Positions 18,401 through 27,026 of a DNA stretch of 56,505 bases are shown here, one piece after another. The number at the start of each line of letters is the position of its first letter. Within the stretch, counting starts at the first letter, position 1. A program made the translations under genes and the position numbers. The notes beneath the pieces are model-generated. The model was not told the origin of the DNA. It searched no databases and saw nothing but the letters and a program-made list of their open reading frames with translations. This stretch comes from Thermoclostridium sp036562185. Lineage in GTDB: Bacteria; Bacillota; Clostridia; DSM-8532. The stretch is taken from contig DATCKN010000063.1 in the NCBI GenBank assembly GCA_036562185.1, positions 1-56,505 of the forward strand, given 5' to 3'.

Positions 18401-18954
18401 TGCATCTGTACAGGAAATATGTCTATAATGCCGCCCCTTACTGCAAACTGTCCCGGCCCCTGCACCTCTTCTTCGCGTTCATAGCCCATTCTTACCAGCA
18501 CGGAAACAAGCTGATCCAGTTCCACTGCATCACCTGTTTTAAAGGACAGCCTGTAAGAAGTGAAATCTTCAGGAGGCATAAAAATGTCAAGCAATGACTC
18601 GCATGACAGCACAACAATATCATAATCCTTTCTGAGAATGCGATCGAGGATTTCTATTCTCTGATGCGCCTGATCATTGCTTTTGGCTTCCACATCGTAA
18701 AGCATTTTTTCCCTGAAAGGGAAGTACAGCACCTTTCCATCGGACATGCCTTCAAAACTCCGGAATGCATTTCGTGCCTGCAAATCGTTGGCGGCAATAT
18801 AGAAAATTTTCCTGTCTGTCCGGGTGACAGCTGAATAAACCATGTGATGCCTCTGGGTGTCCATAAGGCCATTGATTGAAATACTGAAACCCTGTGAGAT
18901 ATCTGTTTTTATTTCACGAAACTTGTCCCAGTTATTAAATCTGCCGTTGTTCAT
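15460..18954 (-). CDS. mfd: Transcription-repair coupling factor Mfd
   Basis: About 1164 residues, normal length. Order: UvrB-like N-terminal domains, an RNA polymerase-interacting domain around FEVGDFVVHQTHGIGIYRG-like sequence (here DLEVGDFVVHQTHGIGIYRG), then the RecG-like translocase with Walker A GDVGYGKTEVA, DEEQ box IIDEEQRFG and motif VI QLRGRVGRS, and a C-terminal TRCF domain. Mfd displaces stalled RNA polymerase and recruits UvrA. The ATG at 18954 has GAGG nine bases upstream; an in-frame ATG at 18987 overlaps pth but has a poor ribosome site, so it is the less likely alternative. It follows pth directly. Confidence 0.96.
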   Translation of the reverse strand: MNNGRFNNWDKFREIKTDISQGFSISINGLMDTQRHHMVYSAVTRTDRKIFYIAANDLQARNAFRSFEGMSDGKVLYFPFREKMLYDVEAKSNDQAHQRIEILDRILRKDYDIVVLSCESLLDIFMPPEDFTSYRLSFKTGDAVELDQLVSVLVRMGYEREEEVQGPGQFAVRGGIIDIFPVQMQSPVRVELFDVEIDSMRVFDPETQRSVESITQFDVLPAKEFIFTKEQATAIADRVQSELSRIMAQSGDKELVSLLSKNFGFYIEKLRNSEYFAGIDKFIPYFYNERHTILQYAGKDEVLFIEDVARLKQRLANVIEEHHRQCDILLEKGMILPGSYSMYLDPEDLPKKLARLQTVYLNSLDDGEALTDVKRQYSLRGNNIEPYGGRLEELKKDIKSWLDKGYQVTIQALSEQRKEGLKSILEEDSIRVHSEYPDSDLPCVVIKTGHLRNGFIYPDIKWAVLCESDIIAEKKARVSPQFRSGKKIKIFTDLEVGDFVVHQTHGIGIYRGIESLTVGGTKNEYLKIEYRDGGLLYIPTTQMDLIQKYIGTEGKNPKINKLGGAEWTKQKKKVKESLKQLAEGLIRLEAERAAMEGHAFSPDTVWQKQFEEAFEWEETRDQLRCTEEIKADMESKKPMDRLLCGDVGYGKTEVALRAVFKAAMDGKQSAFLVPTTVLAAQHYENFKKRFAQFPITVEMLSRFRTDSEVKKIIRDLKTGRIDLIVGTHKLLNKEIRFKDLGLLIIDEEQRFGVEQKEKIKSLYPKVDILTLSATPIPRTLHMSLTGIRDISTIEQPPEHRYPVQTYVLEYNEDVIADAVRREVARDGQVFYLFNRVKGIQTKAAKLQEMLHPVRVGYAHGQMSERQLEKIITSFINREFDVLVCTTIIESGIDMPNVNTIIVEDADRLGLAQLYQLRGRVGRSNKLAYAYLMYKKDKVLNEIAEKRLKAIREFTEFGSGFKIAMRDLQIRGAGNLLGPEQHGHMEAVGYDTYVKLLEETIKELKGESVPDDNVEVNVDIKVHAYLDSNYIPDEQARLDMYKTIAAVETEEEAMDVYDELIDRYGDVPAEAANLIKVILVRKLAARCGFSIIKQKGDMVLLYFREQAALPLPLLSKLMQEQKGRLMFSAGKTPYLSYRVNGLNPSEVLGNIKILLQGVHKLQLEE

Positions 18955-18976
18955 CAGACATAACCTCAAGCTTTTG

Positions 18977-19540
18977 TTATTTCCCATTAAACTTACTCAT
19001 CGCCATGTCAATTCCATTAACTATTATTTCCTGAACTGACAAGGCAACTTTTTTTATGGTTTCATCCATTACCTGCTGCTCGTCATTGCTCAACCTGCCC
19101 AAAACGAACGACACTAAATCCTGCGGAGGTTCAGGCTTGCCTATGCCGATTCTTATACGGGGAAACTCTTCTGATCTTAACTGGTACAGTATGGATCTCA
19201 TACCATTATGGGTGCCGGCGCTTCCCCTCGGACGAATGCGAATTGCTCCCAAATCAAGATCTATATCGTCATATATTACCACAAGTCTGTTCAGATCCAA
19301 CCTGTAATAATCAACTATTTCCCGCAGCGATTCACCGCTGTTGTTCATATATGTCTGCGGTTTTACGAGCAGAACTTTTTCACCCTCAATAAGACCTTCG
19401 CCTATGAGGGCTTTAAATTTTATTTTAGTAACGGGTATGCGATAAAGCAAGGATATATAATCAACGCATTCAAAGCCGATATTATGCCTGGTTCTTTCAT
19501 ATTGCCTTCCCGGATTGCCGAGGCCTGCGAAAACAAACAT
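18977..19540 (-). CDS. pth: Peptidyl-tRNA hydrolase
   Basis: 187 residues. GLGNPGRQYERTRHNIGF contains the catalytic His and the substrate-binding Asn; VVIYDDIDLDLGAIRIR and SAGTHNGMRSI are the remaining family motifs. The enzyme releases peptides from peptidyl-tRNA that drops off ribosomes. The ATG at 19540 has AAGGGGG seven bases upstream; the TTG at 19543 only adds one residue. It lies directly upstream of mfd and is separated from prs by a terminator. Confidence 0.97.
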   Translation of the reverse strand: MFVFAGLGNPGRQYERTRHNIGFECVDYISLLYRIPVTKIKFKALIGEGLIEGEKVLLVKPQTYMNNSGESLREIVDYYRLDLNRLVVIYDDIDLDLGAIRIRPRGSAGTHNGMRSILYQLRSEEFPRIRIGIGKPEPPQDLVSFVLGRLSNDEQQVMDETIKKVALSVQEIIVNGIDMAMSKFNGK

Positions 19541-19600
19541 CAAACATCCCCCTTATACTATTTGAAGTATACCACAGCTTATTATTTTTGTAACTCACAT

Positions 19601-19640
19601 AAAAAATCAACGGGTGGAAAAAATAACCCGTTGATTTTTA
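19601..19640 (-). terminator. Rho-independent terminator after prs
   Basis: AAATCAACGGGT and AACCCGTTGATTT form a 12-bp-class stem with a run of T on the minus strand, between the prs stop and pth, splitting glmU-prs from pth-mfd. Confidence 0.85.
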
Positions 19641-19675
19641 TTTTATATCAAAGTTTGATTGTTTAAATATAGAAA

Positions 19676-20635
19676 TTATTGTTGTGTAAACAGGGTTGAT
19701 ATGGAAATATCACCATAAATTCTTTCTATGGCCTCTGCAAATACATCGGCAACCGAAAGAACGGTAATTTTGTCTATTCTTTTTTCTTTAGGCAGTGGTA
19801 CGGTGTTAAGTGTAACCAGTTCCTTTATGGGTGAATTTTTAATACGCTCAATAGCCGGCCCTGACAATACCCCGTGGGTACAGCAGGCGTAAACTTCCTT
19901 CGCACCTATATCTGCCAATGCATTGGCAGCATTTACTATTGTACCTGCGGTATCTATTATATCATCAACGAGTATTGCCAGCTTACCCCGCACATCACCG
20001 ATGATATTCATAATCTCACAAACATTGGCTTTCGGACGGCGTTTATCAATAATTGCCAAAGGAGCCTCAATTTTTTCGGCAAACTTTCTGGAGCGTGAAA
20101 CACTGCCTATATCCGGCGAAACAACAACTATATCTTCGCTGTTGTTGAACTTCTCCTGAATATATTTTGCAAGGATTGGTGCCCCCAGAAGATGATCAAG
20201 AGGAATATCAAAGAACCCCTGAAGTTGGGTAGCATGCAAATCCATTGTTAAAACCCTGTCAGCCCCGGCAGTGGTTATAAGATTGGCCACCAGTTTGGCG
20301 GAAATAGGGTCTCTCGCTTTTGCTTTCCTGTCCTGCCTGGCGTAGCCGAAGTAAGGCATAACTGCAGTAATACGGCCCGCTGAAGCTCTTCGCAATGCAT
20401 CTATGAGGATCAACAGTTCAACCAGATTATCATTCACCGGTGTGCATGTCGACTGGATAATGAAAACATCCGACCCTCTTACAACTTCGTTAATGCTGAT
20501 TGCTATTTCACCATCGCTGAAACGGCCTACATTTGAAGCACCAAGAGGCAAACCGATTTTTGCCGCGATTTCTTCCGCAAGTTCTATGTTTGAGTTGCCT
20601 GCAAAAATTTTTATGTCCTTTCCGTGTATGTTCAT
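19676..20635 (-). CDS. prs: Ribose-phosphate pyrophosphokinase (PRPP synthetase)
   Basis: 319 residues. Conserved motifs include FSDGEI, the ATP-binding region MPYFGYARQDRK, DLHATQLQGFFDIP, and the PRPP-binding loop ILVDDIIDTAGTI. It makes PRPP from ribose 5-phosphate and ATP for nucleotide, His and Trp synthesis. ATG with GGAGG ten bases upstream. The gap to glmU is 21 nt, so the two are co-transcribed, the standard Firmicutes arrangement. Confidence 0.97.
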   Translation of the reverse strand: MNIHGKDIKIFAGNSNIELAEEIAAKIGLPLGASNVGRFSDGEIAISINEVVRGSDVFIIQSTCTPVNDNLVELLILIDALRRASAGRITAVMPYFGYARQDRKAKARDPISAKLVANLITTAGADRVLTMDLHATQLQGFFDIPLDHLLGAPILAKYIQEKFNNSEDIVVVSPDIGSVSRSRKFAEKIEAPLAIIDKRRPKANVCEIMNIIGDVRGKLAILVDDIIDTAGTIVNAANALADIGAKEVYACCTHGVLSGPAIERIKNSPIKELVTLNTVPLPKEKRIDKITVLSVADVFAEAIERIYGDISISTLFTQQ

Positions 20636-20656
20636 TTTAAAACAACCTCCGTAAAA

Positions 20657-22048
20657 TTACTCCTCAGTTTTTTTTACTCGCAACCTTCCTTTTCGGATTA
20701 CCCAGTCTTTAATGTTTGTCTGGCGGCTTCTTGCAATTGCAAGGGAATATTCGGGCACCTCTTCGGTTATTGTTGACCCTGCCGCTATGTAGGAATTGGG
20801 TTTTACCTCCACCGGTGAAACCAGGTTTACATTGCAGCCGATAAAACTGTTATCCCCCACAATTGTTTTATGTTTCTTCTGTCCATCGTAATTAACCGTA
20901 ACAACACCACAGCCTATATTTACATTTTCTCCGATTTCTGCATCACCTATATAAGTCAAATGCGAAATTTTTGTGTCATTGCCTATTACAGACTTCTTCA
21001 CCTCTACAAAGTCACCAATCTTAACATTCTTCCCTATCTGGCTGCCGGGTCGGAGATATGCAAACGGACCAACCTTGGTATGATCATCAATCATGCTTTC
21101 AATTGTCACTGAATTCATTACAGTAACATCATTTCCAACAATGGTGTCGGTAATTTTTGAGTTGGGACCTATTATACAGTTTTGACCTATTTTTGTATTT
21201 CCCTCGAGAATCGTTGAAGGATATACTATTGTATCCCTCCCGATGCTGACGTTGTATTCAACAATGCAACTGTCCGGATTAAGAAATGTAACTCCGTTCC
21301 GCATATGTTCCTCAATTATACGCCTGTTCAGAACCTTCTGGGCCAGTGAAAGCTGAACCCGATCGTTGATTCCCATCATTTCATCGGCATCGCTTAACGT
21401 GGTTGTGCCCACTTTTCCGCCATTATTAAGGATTATTGCCAATGTATCGGGTAAGTAATATTCGTTTTGATTATTATTATTTGATAAACTGTCTAAAGCT
21501 TTAAGCAGACTGTCTATATCATAACAATAAATACCTGAGTTAATTTCTCTGATTTGAAGCTGTTCTGAAGTGGCATCCCGGTGCTCAACAATTCCGGTTA
21601 CATTTCCAGACCTGTCTCTGAGTATTCTGCCATAACCTTTGGGATTATCAAAAACCGCTGTTAAAACAGTCATTGCTCTTTTATTTTCGGTATGTTCCTG
21701 AATAATTTGGCTTATTGTATTTGAAGTAATCAGAGGAGTATCCCCGCATAAGATCAGGCAATTGCCTTTTTTTCCCTGAAGCAGAGGCTTTACTTGCATA
21801 ACTGCATGTCCCGTGCCTAACTGCTCTTTCTGAGTAACAAATTCAACATTTTCCTTTATACAGGCTTTGACCTGATCCTCCTGATATCCTGTAACTACTA
21901 TAATATTTTCTATTCCTGAATTTTTGACTGCATCTATAACCCAGTTAACCATAGGTCTTCCGCACAGTTCATGTGTAACCTTGGCCCTGTCGGACTTCAT
22001 CCGGGTACCTGCTCCTGCAGCCAATATAACAGCATAAATTGCTTCCAT
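20657..22048 (-). CDS. glmU: Bifunctional UDP-GlcNAc pyrophosphorylase / GlcN-1-P acetyltransferase
   Basis: 463 residues from the ATG at 22048 (AAGGAG ten bases upstream); the open frame continues upstream to 22156, but those 36 Cys/Ser-rich residues have no family counterpart. The N-terminal nucleotidyltransferase has LAAGAGTRMKSD; the C-terminal left-handed beta-helix hexapeptide repeats (about 255-440) carry the acetyltransferase site. It supplies UDP-GlcNAc for peptidoglycan. Upstream on the strand is spoVG, separated by terminator-like hairpins, so glmU may have its own promoter, which I could not identify with confidence. Confidence 0.97.
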   Translation of the reverse strand: MEAIYAVILAAGAGTRMKSDRAKVTHELCGRPMVNWVIDAVKNSGIENIIVVTGYQEDQVKACIKENVEFVTQKEQLGTGHAVMQVKPLLQGKKGNCLILCGDTPLITSNTISQIIQEHTENKRAMTVLTAVFDNPKGYGRILRDRSGNVTGIVEHRDATSEQLQIREINSGIYCYDIDSLLKALDSLSNNNNQNEYYLPDTLAIILNNGGKVGTTTLSDADEMMGINDRVQLSLAQKVLNRRIIEEHMRNGVTFLNPDSCIVEYNVSIGRDTIVYPSTILEGNTKIGQNCIIGPNSKITDTIVGNDVTVMNSVTIESMIDDHTKVGPFAYLRPGSQIGKNVKIGDFVEVKKSVIGNDTKISHLTYIGDAEIGENVNIGCGVVTVNYDGQKKHKTIVGDNSFIGCNVNLVSPVEVKPNSYIAAGSTITEEVPEYSLAIARSRQTNIKDWVIRKGRLRVKKTEE

Positions 22049-22330
22049 ATGGATATTACTCCTTCCGGTAAAACATAAACTCGAACAAAAGCAATTGCTA
22101 AACAATGAAAAACTGCCTGACGATATCAGCACATTACAACATAAACATTCTCTCATGTTTATTGTATTTTTTCAACATACAAAATAGACAAAAGTACCCT
22201 GGGTTTTTTACTTATACACAGCATAATGAAGTGCGAATTTAAAGACCTTCCGTGTAAAGAAAAAACATCCGAAAAAACAGAAACCCGCCACCGTCAGCAG
22301 GTGGGGGCATATTTGAGACATGTTACATAA

Positions 22331-22364
22331 AAAAATACAGGCACTTATAAATATATAAGTGCCT
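22331..22364 (-). terminator. Terminator downstream of spoVG
   Basis: AGGCACTTATA and TATAAGTGCCT form a perfect 11-bp stem with a 4-nt loop; on the minus strand it is followed by GTATTTTTTT. A second, weaker GC-rich hairpin (GGTGG/CCACC region, 22284-22308), also with a T-rich tail, lies further on, so read-through into glmU may be limited twice. Confidence 0.75.
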
Positions 22365-22376
22365 CTTTTACCTATA

Positions 22377-22682
22377 TTATTCTCCTTTATCTTCTGTCTC
22401 AGAATTGTTTGCTCCTGTTTCTTCTTCTACCAGCATGGTTTGATACTTTTCAAGGATTGCAGACTGAATGCTGGCACGTGCTTCTGAATGGATGGGATGA
22501 GCAATATCCCTGAATTCTCCGCTGGGTGTCTTTCTGCTGGGCATCGCAATGAAAAGCCCATTCTGGCTTTCGATAATCTTGATATCGTGAACCACAAATG
22601 CATTGTCAAATGTAACCGACACAACAGCTTTCATTTTTCCTTCCGAATCAATCCTTCTAATTCGGATATCCGTAATTTCCAT
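22377..22682 (-). CDS. spoVG: SpoVG, septation/sporulation regulator
   Basis: 101 residues. MEITDIRIRRID, AVVSVTFDNAFVVHDIKII and MPSRKTPSGEFRDIAHPI are the invariant SpoVG segments. SpoVG is a small RNA/DNA-binding regulator that affects asymmetric septation and virulence or exoenzyme genes in various Firmicutes. The C-terminal tail (about 85-101) is acidic and variable. ATG with GAAGGTGG seven bases upstream. It is driven by a sigma-H promoter about 80 nt upstream. Confidence 0.97.
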   Translation of the reverse strand: MEITDIRIRRIDSEGKMKAVVSVTFDNAFVVHDIKIIESQNGLFIAMPSRKTPSGEFRDIAHPIHSEARASIQSAILEKYQTMLVEEETGANNSETEDKGE

Positions 22683-22761
22683 TTCTGTACCACCTTCCGT
22701 ATCCTAGTGTTGTGGTTGGGAAATTGCACATATTTATCTATGTATTTCCCGTTTATATGTA

Positions 22762-22790
22762 TTATTCGCCACAAATTAAATAAATCCTTC
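22762..22790 (-). promoter_or_regulatory. Sigma-H promoter of spoVG
   Basis: Minus strand: GAAGGATTT, 11 bp, GGCGAATAA. Every defined position of the sigma-H consensus (RNAGGAWWW, N11-12, RNNGAATWW) is met, and spoVG is the classic sigma-H gene in B. subtilis. The 434-bp region between spoVG and murC holds this promoter, an A/T-rich inverted repeat (about 22797-22830) and the murC promoter; nothing else is recognised. Confidence 0.85.
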
Positions 22791-22974
22791 TTTTTTTAAG
22801 AAAATAATTAAAAAATTTTTCTTAATTTTCCTAATTTATTGATCAATTGCTTTGTGTAAAAATATTTTATGATTTGCATATAATGTATATGGATTAAAGA
22901 AATAAAGGAAAACCCGATTGGAGTATCCTTTTTTTATATTTAAAAGGAGACTGATAAAGTGAAATATTGCTATA

Positions 22975-23003
22975 TTGTGAATAGCCCATATGTATAGTAT
23001 AAT
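22975..23003 (+). promoter_or_regulatory. Sigma-A promoter of murC
   Basis: TTGTGA, 17 bp, TATAAT on the plus strand, about 110 nt upstream of the murC ATG. A second TATAAT is present near 23057 but has no good -35 partner. Confidence 0.6.
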
Positions 23004-23116
23004 TAACCTTGGTCTTTGTTCCCCGTTAAAGTGTTATAAAGGCTGATTCGGGTTATAATTAATACAGAAATTATATTGGAATTAACCTCCTCTAGATAAA
23101 TATTTGAGGTGTTACT

Positions 23117-24520
23117 ATGAGCAATCTTTTGCAGAATTTATCGGGTACAACCGTTCATATGGTTGGTATAGGCGGCATAAGCATGAGCGGCCTGAGTGAG
23201 ATTTTACTAAGTATGGGTGTGCGAGTTACCGGCTCTGATGTTAAAAATTCACCTAATATCGAAAGACTGAGACTGAAAAATGTTCCTGTCTTTTTAAAAC
23301 AGGAACCTTCCAATATCACAAATCAAAATCTTGTTGTATATACAGCGGCAATGCCGATTGATCATCCCGAGCTTGAAGCTGCCAGGAAAAAAGGCATTCC
23401 TGTAATCGACAGGGCCACATTATTAGGAGAAATAATGCAGATGTACGGGAAAAGCATCGCTGTTTCGGGAACGCACGGAAAAACAACAACTACTTCGATG
23501 ATTTCCTACTGTTTAATGGAGGCGGATAAAGATCCAACTGTTCATATAGGCGGGATTTTCGATGCTATTGGAGGTACTACCAGAATCGGGAATTCGGATT
23601 TCTTTGTTACCGAAGCCTGCGAATATAAGGACAGTTTCCTGAAACTGAACCCTTACATGGGTATCATTCTTAATATAGAACCCGACCACCTGGATTATTT
23701 CCACGATATTGATCAGATATCCGACTCTTTTTTGAATTTTGCATCCCGTATTCCCCCTGACGGAATTGTTATAGGAAATGCGGATAATGAGCGTGTTCTT
23801 CGTATTCTTCAACAACTGAAATGTAAAACCGTAACTTATGGCCTGACTTCTCCAAACGCTTTCTGGACAGCCAGAAATATTACTTTTGATGAGAATGGCT
23901 TCCCGTCTTTTCGCGTGGTTTGCGGGAAGAAAAGCATTTTGCGTATGAAGCTGAGTATTCCGGGCATTCATAATGTAAGCAACAGCCTGGCATGTTTTGC
24001 TGCCTGCAGCGCATTGAACGTTCCAACTGAAATTATTAAAAACAGCTTGAGAAAATTTAAGGGAACACATCGCCGTTTTGAGCACAAAGGGACGGTTGAC
24101 GGAATAAAAGTTGTTGATGATTATGCCCATCATCCGACAGAAGTTATTGCTACCCTGAAGTCCGCAAGAAGCTGTACAAGGGGCAAGGTATTATGCGTGT
24201 TCCAGCCTCATACCTTTACGCGGACAAAAGAACTGTTGAATGAATTTGCAAAAGCATTTACCCTTGCAGACAAGGTATATGTAACAGATATTTATGCGGC
24301 AAGGGAAAATGACGACGGCCTTATACACTCATCCGATCTTGTAAACAAAATTAATGAGCATTTCAGCAATGCGGTTTATGTTTCTTCCTTTGAGGGGGTT
24401 GTCGACTCCCTTATTCATGACTCATCGGCAGGAGATTTGGTTCTAACCATGGGAGCCGGTGATGTAGACAAAGTTGGTGAAATGTTTCTTGCCGAAAAAA
24501 AAATTAGAGCTGTTGGATAG
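23117..24520 (+). CDS. murC: UDP-N-acetylmuramate--L-alanine ligase
   Basis: 467 residues, normal length. The N-terminal Rossmann-like domain has HMVGIGGISMSGL; the central ATP-binding loop is SGTHGKTTTTSMI; the C-terminal domain has DDYAHHPTEV, which binds the ligase intermediate. It adds the first amino acid of the peptidoglycan stem in the cytoplasm. ATG with GAGGTG seven bases upstream. It is a single-gene transcript ending at a strong terminator, divergent from spoVG. Confidence 0.97.
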   Translation: MSNLLQNLSGTTVHMVGIGGISMSGLSEILLSMGVRVTGSDVKNSPNIERLRLKNVPVFLKQEPSNITNQNLVVYTAAMPIDHPELEAARKKGIPVIDRATLLGEIMQMYGKSIAVSGTHGKTTTTSMISYCLMEADKDPTVHIGGIFDAIGGTTRIGNSDFFVTEACEYKDSFLKLNPYMGIILNIEPDHLDYFHDIDQISDSFLNFASRIPPDGIVIGNADNERVLRILQQLKCKTVTYGLTSPNAFWTARNITFDENGFPSFRVVCGKKSILRMKLSIPGIHNVSNSLACFAACSALNVPTEIIKNSLRKFKGTHRRFEHKGTVDGIKVVDDYAHHPTEVIATLKSARSCTRGKVLCVFQPHTFTRTKELLNEFAKAFTLADKVYVTDIYAARENDDGLIHSSDLVNKINEHFSNAVYVSSFEGVVDSLIHDSSAGDLVLTMGAGDVDKVGEMFLAEKKIRAVG

Positions 24521-24550
24521 AACCTTACTGGAACCAGTAAGGTTCTTTTT
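24519..24550 (+). terminator. Rho-independent terminator of murC
   Basis: AGAACCTTACTGG and CCAGTAAGGTTCT form a perfect 13-bp stem separated by two bases, followed by TTTTT. It begins at the murC stop codon and touches the convergent spoIIE stop. Confidence 0.92.
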
Positions 24551-26918
24551 ATCCTGTCTTACGCCACAGTTTTGCCACAAGCACCGTCATATCGTCACCA
24601 ATGTTTTCATTATCCCCGCATGCCTTTTTAAGCAGATTATCAGCCATTTCCTGCGGATTCAGCGTATTTTTCTCATTGATCACTTTATCAAGAAATTTGT
24701 CCCCCAACCCTTCGCTCAGTTTCTCATAAACCCCATCTGTCATCATAATTATAAATTCGCCGTCGGATAATTTCCTTTTTTCGCACATGACCGAGCTTTC
24801 CCGGTGCAGTCCTGCGGGCAGGTTATTTATCTGTATATAGTCCATATTATTTCCGCTTACAATTAAGCTTGGCATCGCGCCCATTTTGAAAAACTCTGTC
24901 TCTCCGGTGTATAAATCTATTGAAGCTATGTCCATTGTTGCATATTTTTCGGAGTTTTTAACTGAAATCAGCATATTCACAAGATTCAGCGACAATCTGA
25001 TTGAAACACCGCAATTAAGAAGCTGTTCAAATAAACCGATAGCAGTTTCGCTCAGCTTGTTTGCTTCCCTTCCGCTTCCCATTCCGTCACTTAACGCCAC
25101 AACATACTTGCCTTCCTCTGTTTTCAGGAAAGAAAAGGAATCCCCCGAAATGCTTGCTTTACTCTTTTTTGCTTTAGAAATACCTGTGATAACCCCAAGG
25201 TTTTCTTTTTCCCTAAGCGATAAAACACATTGCTCCCTTCCCCGGTTTTTGCAGTCATCCTCGTCCATAACCATGTTAACGCCCAATACTTTGGTCACTG
25301 CACTTTCTATCAGCTTACGGCATAACTTTTGTCCTTTGCAGCAGTCAAGCCAGATTAGCGCATGAAACCTGCCGTTGTTGCCTCTTTTTACTTCTGCCTT
25401 TGTTACAGGAAAATCGTTCCTTTTCAGCAATGCTTCAATGTTTTTCTCTTCTTCACTGAAGAATTTTACATTGCTCAGCACTTCTCCTGAAAGTTTGGTT
25501 AGTACCTCGGACACGCAGTAAATCTGTTCAGGTATTACACTGCGGCTTTCATGTAAAATTTTCTGCCATACCCTGTCCACGCGCTTTATTTCAATTATCC
25601 TTGACAATACATCCAGAACCATGCCGGATTTTACGCAAAACAGGGTCAGTTCACGCTCGGCTTCACCAATTGAATCAGTCTGGTCTGTCTGCATTGACTC
25701 TATTAGATTGCACATAACTTTGTATGTGTAAAACAGCCGCATTTCCCAGCATACATTGGATTTGTTGCACGAACTGCACACCTTTTGCGTAAGGTGATCT
25801 ATTATTGAATTGCAGACGTCTTCGCTGCCCGGCTCATATTCTCCTAACTGGCGTTCAAGTGTATTGCCGAGTTTATACAGTGCTTTTGACATATCACAGA
25901 TTTTTTCGGATACAAAATGCTGTATCCTTTCAATTTTTTCGGATTCACAGCATGTATGTTCTATCCTGTTTTTTATCATCATCACCTTCCCGGCTTTCAG
26001 ATCGGGAATGAACATAAACAGAATGGGTGGAATTATGGCATCAAAATAATTCATTGGCAAACCAGGTGACAAAATGATGAAGAGAAATTGTACCAGGAAG
26101 AAAACACTTCCTGCCGCCACTTTTGAGTTGTAAAGCATCCCTGCTGCCATCCCGGATACGGCATATATGCCGGCAAGGGATATAAATGAATCTGAAAAAC
26201 CCGCCGATAACGCAAGTCCGGCCATGCAGCCCGCACAGGCACCAAAACCGGGACCTAAGTGCCTGGTGAGCATTAGCAGGCTAATCCCCGCTATTATCCT
26301 GTCAACGTGAAACCATGTTATTTTAATTCCGGATATACCAAGCAGGAAAGCACTGCCAAGCACCAAAGCGCCGAAGTATCCTGTATTATTATGTTCACCG
26401 GAGCCATCTGCCTCCTGCCCGTGAATTGTCGTGGCGAAAACCACTGTAAGGATACACGAAAGAACTACTTCCATTGTAACTATGAGAAGGGATTCCAATA
26501 TCTGTTTATTTACAATAAAAATGAATATACCCGTAATTACTGTGGCAACTGAAACCAGCAGCGAATTTTTGAGGTAACTTGTTTCAGTTTCGTTGCGTAT
26601 GAAAATTTTTCTTATCCATTCATAAAGCAGAATGACCGCTGTTTGCTTCAATGCCGAAAACAGATCTCCCCGTATGACATTCCACAAAAAAATAAGGCCC
26701 GTCATCAGTACTTTAGCTGTTGTGCCACCCGAATAAGCTGCATAGAATGAAGGGCCGAATGGTTTAAGGATACCCAAAAGCGTACCCTGTGATATAATCC
26801 CGCAAAAAACAGACATTAATATATCTGATGTAGATGCAAGCTTAAGCCTGTTCAATGATGCAAATGCCTTCCTGCCCGCAACTGAGATGCCACGGCTGTA
26901 CACTGATGTACCTTTCAT
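24549..26918 (-). CDS. spoIIE: Stage II sporulation protein E (SpoIIE phosphatase)
   Basis: 789 residues from the ATG at 26918, with GGGAGG nine bases upstream; the frame reaches 27023 but the extra 35 residues lack support. The N-terminal third (about 40-310) carries roughly ten hydrophobic membrane segments; a central FtsZ-interacting/regulatory region contains CSSCNKSNVCW; the C-terminal PP2C domain (about 570-785) has the metal-binding VALSDGMGSGREA, TDGVYE and GDDMTVLVAKL. SpoIIE dephosphorylates SpoIIAA at the polar septum to release sigma-F in the forespore. It is flanked by an unusual promoter. Confidence 0.96.
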   Translation of the reverse strand: MKGTSVYSRGISVAGRKAFASLNRLKLASTSDILMSVFCGIISQGTLLGILKPFGPSFYAAYSGGTTAKVLMTGLIFLWNVIRGDLFSALKQTAVILLYEWIRKIFIRNETETSYLKNSLLVSVATVITGIFIFIVNKQILESLLIVTMEVVLSCILTVVFATTIHGQEADGSGEHNNTGYFGALVLGSAFLLGISGIKITWFHVDRIIAGISLLMLTRHLGPGFGACAGCMAGLALSAGFSDSFISLAGIYAVSGMAAGMLYNSKVAAGSVFFLVQFLFIILSPGLPMNYFDAIIPPILFMFIPDLKAGKVMMIKNRIEHTCCESEKIERIQHFVSEKICDMSKALYKLGNTLERQLGEYEPGSEDVCNSIIDHLTQKVCSSCNKSNVCWEMRLFYTYKVMCNLIESMQTDQTDSIGEAERELTLFCVKSGMVLDVLSRIIEIKRVDRVWQKILHESRSVIPEQIYCVSEVLTKLSGEVLSNVKFFSEEEKNIEALLKRNDFPVTKAEVKRGNNGRFHALIWLDCCKGQKLCRKLIESAVTKVLGVNMVMDEDDCKNRGREQCVLSLREKENLGVITGISKAKKSKASISGDSFSFLKTEEGKYVVALSDGMGSGREANKLSETAIGLFEQLLNCGVSIRLSLNLVNMLISVKNSEKYATMDIASIDLYTGETEFFKMGAMPSLIVSGNNMDYIQINNLPAGLHRESSVMCEKRKLSDGEFIIMMTDGVYEKLSEGLGDKFLDKVINEKNTLNPQEMADNLLKKACGDNENIGDDMTVLVAKLWRKTG

Positions 26919-26963
26919 GAAAAACGACCTCCCGGTTTTATCATTAGTAGGACTGTATAATAG

Positions 26964-26996
26964 ATTATACAGATTACTAATGTCTTTCGGTGTCGT
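26964..26996 (-). promoter_or_regulatory. Candidate Spo0A-dependent promoter of spoIIE
   Basis: TATAAT on the minus strand lies 21 bp from ACGACA, the nearest -35-like hexamer; no hexamer at 16-18 bp fits. In B. subtilis spoIIE and spoIIG have such wide spacing and need Spo0A-P. TGTCGTTTT on the plus strand over the -35 is a partial 0A box (TGTCGAA). The TATAAT also lies in a small dyad (GTATAAT/ATTATAC). Confidence 0.45.
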
Positions 26997-27026
26997 TTTA
27001 CAGTTTTTCCCGGAAATTTCCAAGTC

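Noticed and set aside
22049..22156. N-terminal extension of GlmU
   Set aside because: Thirty-six Cys/Ser-rich residues with no counterpart in GlmU; the internal ATG has a good ribosome site.
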